A stretch of 64,000 nucleotides of DNA from the NCBI GenBank assembly GCA_944325865.1, contig CALVBS010000005.1, forward strand, positions 140,358 through 204,357, given 5' to 3'. Positions 57,267 to 64,000 of the stretch are shown one piece after another. This DNA comes from Candidatus Gastranaerophilales bacterium. GTDB lineage: Bacteria; Cyanobacteriota; Vampirovibrionia; Gastranaerophilales; Gastranaerophilaceae. Both the position numbers and the translations under genes were made by a program. The notes under the pieces were generated by a model. It saw nothing but the letters and a program-made list of their open reading frames with translations. It had not been told where the DNA came from and did not search any database. How positions within the stretch are numbered: the stretch's first letter is position 1; every line of letters begins with the position of its first letter.

Positions 57267-60200
57267 TTATTTCATTGATTTCAAAATTGTTTTGGTTTTA
57301 GGTTTTTGAGCATTAGAATTTTTAGTATTTTTGCCGATATTCATCCAATCAAACATATACTGCAAACCTAATTGGAAACCAATACCTGTTCTGCCGCCAT
57401 TTCTTATAGTAATTTGTATATAAGAATTCAAACGGTCTTTCCATGTTTTGGTAGCACCGATACCATACTGCAGATAGCCATGACGCATATTAAGATTAGG
57501 TAAATCCACATTACCTGCCTGCCCTCCTACCTGCTCGTTAATATTAAACATATACTGGATTGTACCGTATAAACTCCATGTTTCTCTTGCATAAATAAGG
57601 TTTAAACCCGGAGCAACATTTATACCGTTAAGAAGACCGGAATTCATTCCCATAACACCGTAATCAGTACCCCAGCTTTGTTTGCCAAAAATATTATACG
57701 AAATAAATGCAGTTGGCTGAATAGTAAAGTGTTTAGTTGCGTGAAGGTTATAGGCCAGTTTAGCAGCTGTACCAGCAAACCAGTTACCGTTATTTTCGTT
57801 AAATCCGGCTACATTCATTTCATTATTATAACCGCCGGCATAAGCCATCATGGAACCAATAAAGTCATTTTTCATGAATGTTCCCATGAAACCGCCCTGA
57901 CCACCATTTTGATACATATTTACATGGTTAAAATTCTGGTTACTGCCGTTATATGCAATAAATGCAGTCGGGAGGAACTTCCAACCGTCTTTCAAATCTA
58001 CCACAGGGAAATCAGCACCGACGATTGCTCCATAAGCATTATTACCAACATTAAGCCCTTGAGACATTGATAAAGTTTCAAAGTTTACATAAGACTTAAA
58101 CCACAGTCCGCCATCCTCTTTTTTATACTGGTAAGGTGCAAACATAGGTTCAACCGAAGCATATTTGTTGGCTGTTTTATCGCTGTCAATAAATCTTTCA
58201 CTATGCAGTATAACATGGTTCAGAATGATATCATCGATTGCAAGCTGATTATTATACATAGCAAGGGTTGCAGCCTGTCCGCGGAATACCTGTGGATTAT
58301 AGCTGACAAGATTTGCGGTATAAAGGCCGGAACCTTGAGAAAAGAGTTTGTAATTACCGATAGGCGTGAATATGGCTTTATCTGTAGCCATAAAATCCAC
58401 ATTTTCAATAAAATCGGCATCAAATATCTGGAATTTAATTTCTCTATCAACAGGAGCTCCGCCGATAAAATTAAAATCTGCAACATTTAAAATACCGCTT
58501 GAATCAGATTTTAAATTGTCGATTATAAAAGTATCACCAACTTTATGTCTTGCATCAAGGTCAACTGTTACATTATTTAAGTCATTAATAACAGAGTTTG
58601 TAATTAATGCTTCATCCAGAACACCGTTCATAACCTGCAATGCGGAATTATTTTCCATGTTTAAGTTATCTACGGTAAATTCATAAGTATCAGGCCCCAG
58701 ATATAAGCTCGAATTATTTTTAATAGCGACATCACCGCCGATAATATAACTGTCTGCATCCGTAATATATATGTGAGAATCATTATCAAAAGTGGAAGAA
58801 CCGCTTACCTGCTGCAAACCACCGCCGGCTCCGGTTGCATTTGTTACACCATCTGTTGTAAGAACACCATCAAGGATGTGAATCATACCGTTCCATTTGT
58901 CGTTAGTTGCGGCATCAAGATTTAATTCAGCATCCGTATTTACATTAACCAGAGCATCTTTTTGTATATCAACTGCAACCGCCTGTTCAATGGCACTAGG
59001 AATTTGAATATTCAAAACGGACCCGCTGTTAAGATTAAGATTACCGCTGTCAGCATCAAGAATCCCTGTTTCATCAGGATTTGTTACGGCATAGTTGAGC
59101 GTTCCACCATCCAGATGGATTGTACCTTCATCCTCCCATATATCGTCATTCCCGATTTCCAGAGTACCGCCCGTAACTTCTGTAGTTACTCCGTCGCGTA
59201 TATTTGTTTGAACATCATGTGCTATAAAACTGTCTTCATCTGCTAGTTCAAGATATCCTCCGGCAAATTCAAGTGAACCTCCTGAAGCTTGAAGTTTTCC
59301 GTTAGGATTATCCGCTGAAGTGACATTATCAACTTTTAAAGTACCAGACGTCATAACAATATCGCCGTCCCATTCGTCCAATTCATCATTCAGAATAAGA
59401 CTTCCGCCGTTAATATAAGTTGTAGTACCCTCATTGACAATAGCCGTTACTTCTTCTGAAATTGAACTCCCTTGATTTAAAACAAGACTGCCTGAGCCGA
59501 GTGTAACTTCTCCGCCCGTTGCCACAAGTGTACCGTTATTACGATTGAATCCGTCAATATTAAGAGTTCCGTTTGTTACGTTAACTGTTCCGTTCCAGAT
59601 ATCATTAGTACTTGTATCTGTTGCACCTGAATTAAGATTAACCACAACACCATTACCATCAAGAGTTAATGAAGAACCTGTACTGATACCTGTTGCCGCA
59701 TCTTTTGCAATACTGCCTGAAGTCAGGGTTATATCTGAATTAATAGCCCCGGTACTACCCTGAGCATCCTGCCCTATATTAAAATTACCGTCCTTAACGG
59801 TTAAATTACCACTCCACGCTTCTTCAGTCGCCCAGTTTAATGTACCGTTATTAATTGTGTTAACCGAGCCTTCTCCAAAAAATTTATCGGTAACTGTAGT
59901 CACTGAATTTATACCATTCTGAGTAAATGAACCTGTATAAGCGGAATTGTCCCCTTTAAGAGCCAGCAAACCTTCATTCGTAATATTACCGCTGCCGCTA
60001 ATATTGCCGTTTACGGTACTAGAGCTATCTGTATCAAATTCCCATATACCATTATTGGTAATATCTGTACCAAAAGTGTTTGAACCCTGCACAAGGGCAT
60101 TGCCGGCATTAAATATGTCATTTTGTCCTGCACCTGTTTGTACCCCCGCATTAAGAGTAACGTTTGCCAGATTCAACTGACCTGCCGCATTATAAATGGC

Positions 60201-63200
60201 ACCGCCCTGAGTTGCAATATTGTTTGTAAATATACTATCCGTAACGGTAATCGTTCCGCCGTTATTATAAATAGCGCCGCCAAGCCCTGTGGCTTCATTA
60301 TTTTTTAAAATAACATTGTCCACATTTACTTCTGCCAGTGTACTATTATTTTCAATAACTGCACCATTTGCTGATTTAGAACCGTCCTCACTTCCGTTAC
60401 TACCATTTTTGTAAGCGTCTTGAATAGTCAAATCTTTAATATTCAATTCAGTATCAACACCTGTTGCAATATTAAAGAAACTACCGTTAGTATAATTAAC
60501 TGTTTCACCACCGGTTGAGGCAACAATTTCTCCGGAAAGTACGCTATCTGCAGCATTTTCATTTCTTCCGGTTACATTAAAAACCCCTTCTGCAGTTGCA
60601 CTCAGAGATTTGTCAATGTGATATTCATCGGTATTTCCGACAGAAAACTGGAAGAATCTTCCGCCTGATGTTTTATTCATCTCGTACAGAGTATTATTAT
60701 CAGTCATTCCGGTTGTTTCAAGGAAAATACTCTTTAAATCATCCGTGATACCGACACTATATTTATACGATGTCGTAGCACCTATAAGCTCAACATTTCC
60801 TGAAGATGGATCCGAATCAAATTGGGCATTACCATCTAATACATCTTTATTTGTATAATATCTCCGGCTGCCGGTTTCACTGCCGCCTATAAAGATATTT
60901 CCTATTTGAAATTCTGCGGTATTTCCGCCATCATTCCCGACATAAAGTGTATCAGTCTTCATATGCCCCTGAGCAGCAGTAGAACCTTCATCTACAAACT
61001 CGGCATTAATGTTAATTTTTACCACTTCGTCTGTTTCAAGGTTTGAGAAAGAATAATCTTTTAAAGCACCATCTGCACTCAAATCCAAAACAGAATTATG
61101 CAAGACATAAGTTGTACCGCCCGTAAAGTTTGTTACATCCCCTAAAATCACATCACTGTTATTAAATACAACTCTATTTGCATTCCCGTTATCCACAGCA
61201 CCCGCAAGAGTATAATTACCATTGTTAAAAGTTGCGGTTGCACCTGATGCACCATCTATAAAATTAACAACACTTTCACTAATAGTGCTACTTCCTGTAA
61301 CACCGGTAGAAGTATGATTAAGCTGAGCACCGCTTCCAAGGTGAACTTTATTATAATTGACAGATTCTGCGGTAATATTTAAACTTCCTGCGTTAATATT
61401 TTTATCTCCGCCGAAAACTTTACCGGTTTCGGCAACAGTTGTAGAGGTGTCGGCAATTTCCTGACTAAATGTACCCGTAAAGCCGGAAGCATCACCTTCA
61501 AGCACAAGAGTACCTTCGTTTGTTACGCCGCCAGTTCCGCTTAATATTCCGCCATATGTTACTTTTCCTTGTGTTGTAAGGGTTTCGATATTTGTTCCGT
61601 CAATATTAAGATCAGCTGTTGTATTTGAATTATTCAGTACTAAATCAAGCCCTGAATTTGTACCATTGTTAACTGCACCTATGATTGAATTTGCATCACT
61701 ATTATTGAGAATTTCGACAACAGAATTTGAGGTTGTAAAAGTAGAACCGTCCGCAAGAAATGAATTCGCATTAAAAATAACTTTACCATCGGTAATATTA
61801 TTGTTTTTAAACAGAGAACCTCCGGACGCAACTGTTGTTTCTCCGCCTGTTTGAGTAAAGTTTGCAAGTCCGCTGTTATCACCGTTCACAGAAAGATTTA
61901 TCTTATCAGCCTTAAAAGTACCGTCACCTTTAAGGTTGCCATTTACAGCCATATCAATATTTGAATAAAGAATACCACTCTGATTAATTGTAATATCAGC
62001 ATCACTACCAAAGAAAGAATCGGAAGAAGCTCCCTGTGCGGAATCAAAAGCTAGAGTTCCCTCATCTACAGTCACATTTCCGACAAACTCAGTATTGTCT
62101 CCCGTCATGTATAAGGTGCCGTCACCCTGTTTTATAAATTTACCGTTGCCTGAACTATTAGGCTGAGAAGCAAGTCCTGATAAGCTTTGAGCAGGTACCC
62201 CCCCCCCGGTGGCGTTTACAATATCAAATATCAGAGTAGCTCCGCCGTGTACTTTAGTACTGTGTACTTTAGTACTGTTTGCATTATAATATTTGTCATT
62301 TGCATCATCGGCAATATATTTCAAAATACCTTTCGCAACAGATACCTGACCTGAAAAATCGGAAAAATCTCCGTTTATAGTCATTGTATTGGAACCTGAC
62401 TTGATTATCTCAGCATTTGTAACACCATCAGCAAGTGTTACGTTATTTTCAGTCATAGTAAAATCTGAACCGATTTTATACTCAACAGAACCATAGCTTT
62501 CCGTCACTTTAATAATTGCATTTTCAAGCGAAGGAGCTGTTTGACTTGCGAAAGTCAATTTTCCGTAACCTTCAATATTTACACTACCCGTATAATCAGC
62601 ACTGTTGTTATCTGCAACAACAAGATTCCCGCCAGATTTTATATTAATAGCAGCAGTATTATCGTCGGAAGCAAGTCCGCTGTTTATCGTAACATCACCG
62701 CCCTGCTGTACATACATAGTACTGTTTTGGGCAAAATAAATATCGTTAGCTAAACCGTTTGCCGTATTCCCGGTAAATGTTGAATTACTGATATTAATAA
62801 CGGCATTTGCGGCATTATAGATAGCTCCGCCCTGTGCAGTTCCGCCCGTGGCAGTAACAGAGTTATTTGAAAAAGTCGTACCGCTTATATTAGCAGTAAC
62901 AGAGTTATTTGAAAAAGTCGTACCGCTTATATTAGCAGTACCGGAGTTGTACAATGCCCCGCCCTGAGCAGTGAGAGTAAGATTATTAGATGTTCCTTGA
63001 GCAATAGCACTATTATCGGTAAAAGACGATTCATTTGAAATTGTTAGATTACCGCTGTTATACAATGCTCCGCCGAGAACAGTTGCTTTTGCTGCTGTAA
63101 CACCGCTGTTCCCCTCTGCATTAATATTTGCAGTAGCAGTTGTGGTATTAAATGAGGTATTTGAAATATTCATCTGATTTGTATTATATACAGCACCACC

Positions 63201-63869
63201 AAGAATTTCCGAAGTCAAAATATGGTCTCTGGCAACAGATGAACTTTCAGAACTAGCAGTTGAAGTAACACTGTTATCGGAAAACGATGAATCTGATATT
63301 TGGGAGTTACTGTTATTATTAACAAGACCGCCATGTATCTGCATCGTAACATCACGCCCCAAACGTTCTCCGCTTATACCAACGGTATTATTTGTAAAGT
63401 TTGTCTGATTAAAATTTAAACTTCCTGCACTATTTTCCGAATGAGCAATCGCCCCCTCCAACAGCCAACTTATATCATTTAGAGTCCCTGAATCTTGAGA
63501 ATATGCATATTGTAAATTATCAAATGTTACATTGTTGAAAGTGAGACTAGCACCGCCGGTTGTCTCAAATCCGCTGCGGTCATTAGAATATAATGTTCCA
63601 TAAACCCGCTTACCGCCGCCGTTTACTACAATATTTACAGAGCTTGAAATAATAGGCAGTTTATCATTCTGCAGCCCAAAAGCCCCATATCCCTGTCTGA
63701 GTTCTATATCATTCAAAATATTTAATGTGTTATTCGTACTATAATTTGCATCTGAAAGCTCCCCTCCGGTAGTGATATCCTCCGCTGAAGCAGATAGCCC
63801 GAAACAAAGCCCTCCTGCTAATAGTGACATAATAATTGCATACTTTAAAAATCTTGACTCTTTCTTCAT
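57267..63869 (-). CDS. Large autotransporter adhesin-like protein
   Basis: A 2,200-residue type V secretion protein. I chose the ATG at 63869 (MKKESRFLKY), 7 bases after GGGA, over a GTG one codon earlier. A signal peptide ends near SASAE (about residue 30). The passenger (about 35-1890) is a long right-handed beta-helix type domain with many GGAIYN/GGALYN and SNSTFTGN-like repeats (pectin-lyase/polymorphic-membrane-protein-like) and later TNNGTLN-rich autotransporter-associated repeats. Residues about 1920-2180 form the C-terminal barrel (GGLWFKSYVNFETLSMSQG; GFQLGLQYMFDWMNIG), but a short basic tail of about 20 residues follows the last strand. A poly-G tract and two tandem repeats lie in the passenger. 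A surface adhesin role is inferred. Confidence 0.88.
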   Translation of the reverse strand: MKKESRFLKYAIIMSLLAGGLCFGLSASAEDITTGGELSDANYSTNNTLNILNDIELRQGYGAFGLQNDKLPIISSSVNIVVNGGGKRVYGTLYSNDRSGFETTGGASLTFNNVTFDNLQYAYSQDSGTLNDISWLLEGAIAHSENSAGSLNFNQTNFTNNTVGISGERLGRDVTMQIHGGLVNNNSNSQISDSSFSDNSVTSTASSESSSVARDHILTSEILGGAVYNTNQMNISNTSFNTTTATANINAEGNSGVTAAKATVLGGALYNSGNLTISNESSFTDNSAIAQGTSNNLTLTAQGGALYNSGTANISGTTFSNNSVTANISGTTFSNNSVTATGGTAQGGAIYNAANAVINISNSTFTGNTANGLANDIYFAQNSTMYVQQGGDVTINSGLASDDNTAAINIKSGGNLVVADNNSADYTGSVNIEGYGKLTFASQTAPSLENAIIKVTESYGSVEYKIGSDFTMTENNVTLADGVTNAEIIKSGSNTMTINGDFSDFSGQVSVAKGILKYIADDANDKYYNANSTKVHSTKVHGGATLIFDIVNATGGGVPAQSLSGLASQPNSSGNGKFIKQGDGTLYMTGDNTEFVGNVTVDEGTLAFDSAQGASSDSFFGSDADITINQSGILYSNIDMAVNGNLKGDGTFKADKINLSVNGDNSGLANFTQTGGETTVASGGSLFKNNNITDGKVIFNANSFLADGSTFTTSNSVVEILNNSDANSIIGAVNNGTNSGLDLVLNNSNTTADLNIDGTNIETLTTQGKVTYGGILSGTGGVTNEGTLVLEGDASGFTGTFSQEIADTSTTVAETGKVFGGDKNINAGSLNITAESVNYNKVHLGSGAQLNHTSTGVTGSSTISESVVNFIDGASGATATFNNGNYTLAGAVDNGNANRVVFNNSDVILGDVTNFTGGTTYVLHNSVLDLSADGALKDYSFSNLETDEVVKININAEFVDEGSTAAQGHMKTDTLYVGNDGGNTAEFQIGNIFIGGSETGSRRYYTNKDVLDGNAQFDSDPSSGNVELIGATTSYKYSVGITDDLKSIFLETTGMTDNNTLYEMNKTSGGRFFQFSVGNTDEYHIDKSLSATAEGVFNVTGRNENAADSVLSGEIVASTGGETVNYTNGSFFNIATGVDTELNIKDLTIQDAYKNGSNGSEDGSKSANGAVIENNSTLAEVNVDNVILKNNEATGLGGAIYNNGGTITVTDSIFTNNIATQGGAIYNAAGQLNLANVTLNAGVQTGAGQNDIFNAGNALVQGSNTFGTDITNNGIWEFDTDSSSTVNGNISGSGNITNEGLLALKGDNSAYTGSFTQNGINSVTTVTDKFFGEGSVNTINNGTLNWATEEAWSGNLTVKDGNFNIGQDAQGSTGAINSDITLTSGSIAKDAATGISTGSSLTLDGNGVVVNLNSGATDTSTNDIWNGTVNVTNGTLNIDGFNRNNGTLVATGGEVTLGSGSLVLNQGSSISEEVTAIVNEGTTTYINGGSLILNDELDEWDGDIVMTSGTLKVDNVTSADNPNGKLQASGGSLEFAGGYLELADEDSFIAHDVQTNIRDGVTTEVTGGTLEIGNDDIWEDEGTIHLDGGTLNYAVTNPDETGILDADSGNLNLNSGSVLNIQIPSAIEQAVAVDIQKDALVNVNTDAELNLDAATNDKWNGMIHILDGVLTTDGVTNATGAGGGLQQVSGSSTFDNDSHIYITDADSYIIGGDVAIKNNSSLYLGPDTYEFTVDNLNMENNSALQVMNGVLDEALITNSVINDLNNVTVDLDARHKVGDTFIIDNLKSDSSGILNVADFNFIGGAPVDREIKFQIFDADFIENVDFMATDKAIFTPIGNYKLFSQGSGLYTANLVSYNPQVFRGQAATLAMYNNQLAIDDIILNHVILHSERFIDSDKTANKYASVEPMFAPYQYKKEDGGLWFKSYVNFETLSMSQGLNVGNNAYGAIVGADFPVVDLKDGWKFLPTAFIAYNGSNQNFNHVNMYQNGGQGGFMGTFMKNDFIGSMMAYAGGYNNEMNVAGFNENNGNWFAGTAAKLAYNLHATKHFTIQPTAFISYNIFGKQSWGTDYGVMGMNSGLLNGINVAPGLNLIYARETWSLYGTIQYMFNINEQVGGQAGNVDLPNLNMRHGYLQYGIGATKTWKDRLNSYIQITIRNGGRTGIGFQLGLQYMFDWMNIGKNTKNSNAQKPKTKTILKSMK
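62198..62207 (-). repeat. Homopolymeric (G)10 tract in the autotransporter
   Basis: Ten C on the plus strand are ten G on the coding strand, encoding Gly555-Gly557 and the first base of Val558. Slippage by one base would shift the frame and remove the barrel. Confidence 0.85.
62247..62276 (-). repeat. 15-bp tandem duplication in the autotransporter
   Basis: GTGTACTTTAGTACT occurs twice head to tail, encoding a repeated HSTKV. It is in frame, so it changes length by 5 residues only. Confidence 0.85.
62851..62934 (-). repeat. 42-bp perfect tandem duplication in the autotransporter
   Basis: Two identical 42-base units (62851-62892 and 62893-62934) encode a duplicated 14-residue block containing NISGTTFSNNSVTA. 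Perfect identity points to a recent duplication. It keeps the frame. Confidence 0.9.
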
Positions 63870-63919
63870 CACTCATTCCCTATTTTATTTAATATTTTAG
63901 GCTCTGTCACAACAAATGG

Positions 63920-63947
63920 TTGATTTTGACGAGAAATAGCGTATAAT
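63920..63947 (+). promoter_or_regulatory. Promoter candidate for rpsL
   Basis: TTGATT (63920-63925), a 16-base spacer and TATAAT (63942-63947) point toward the ORF at 63987. The DNA just before it (63900-63919) has the look of an insertion-sequence end. Confidence 0.5.
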
Positions 63948-63986
63948 AATAGTAAGAAACAGTACCACCGAAGGAGGTAATTGGAT

Positions 63987-64000
63987 ATGCCTACTATCAA
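63987..64000 (+). CDS. rpsL: Start of a probable ribosomal protein S12 gene (partial)
   Basis: ATG-CCT-ACT-ATC-AA encodes MPTI followed by Asn or Lys, the near-universal start of S12 (MPTINQL or MPTIQQL-like). AAGGAGG lies 9 bases upstream. The window ends after four codons, so the call rests on this start and the strong expression signals only. Confidence 0.55.

Noticed and set aside
58203..60308. Multiple plus-strand ORFs within the autotransporter
   Set aside because: They are reverse-frame artefacts of a repetitive Asn/Gly/Thr-rich gene.

Overview
The window looks like a chromosome segment of an uncultured, AT-rich, anaerobic Gram-negative-type bacterium. The best fit is the non-photosynthetic cyanobacterial sister lineage (Melainabacteria/Vampirovibrionia, Gastranaerophilales-like). 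The genes point there in combination. There is an outer-membrane toolkit (BamA, Skp/OmpH, an LptF/G permease, a large autotransporter) beside a SepF/FtsZ division pair, an OmpR-type response regulator of the cyanobacterial RpaA/RpaB kind, a long SRP RNA, superoxide reductase with ferritin, and pseudopilins with a strongly conserved prepilin helix. The lineage is inferred from gene content; no rRNA is present to test it.

Layout. 1-6.7 kb: the tail of an upstream gene, secA, ychF and two lineage-type proteins of unknown function. 6.8-13.5 kb: a tightly packed minus-strand run bamA, skp, a nucleoside phosphorylase, an unusual membrane-less FlhA-like protein and a GH77 glucanotransferase. 13.5-20.2 kb: rsmI, a pseudopilin paired with a divergent XRE regulator, an orphan sugar-binding lipoprotein, a large membrane/coiled-coil protein and era. 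20.2-25.8 kb: small regulators, a response regulator, speH, panD, a second XRE regulator facing a pilin-tail fragment, yajQ, and ftsZ. 26-30 kb: nadK, yggS, sepF, ferritin and superoxide reductase. 30-39 kb: SRP RNA, an M16 peptidase with an unusual upstream leader, a YkgJ-like protein, an LptF/G permease, an alcohol dehydrogenase, a headless pilin copy, cysE and tyrS. 39-45 kb: a stand-alone phage tail-fibre pair and a 1,294-residue acidic protein. 45-52.6 kb: trxA, a DnaQ-like exonuclease, an organophosphate transporter, a histidine kinase, gmk-coaBC-nif3, a second pilin/XRE pair and tRNA-Gln. 52.7-64 kb: unknowns, a MarR/cupin pair with matching operators, a glycosyltransferase, a radical SAM protein, a 2,200-residue autotransporter with a poly-G tract, and the first codons of a probable rpsL.

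Three themes cut across the window. First, many genes (gmk, the histidine kinase, lptF/G, rsmI, era, marR, the radical SAM gene, small regulators) have a clear -10 hexamer 6-7 bases before the ATG and no ribosome binding site, so they look leaderless. Second, pilin genes recur with divergent XRE regulators at three loci, and each of two pilin tail types exists here as one full gene and one copy lacking the prepilin head, which suggests a recombination reservoir. Third, several unrelated proteins share a short N-terminal F-[TQ]-[GSRN]-like motif that could be a lineage-specific tag. All three are inferences from sequence only.
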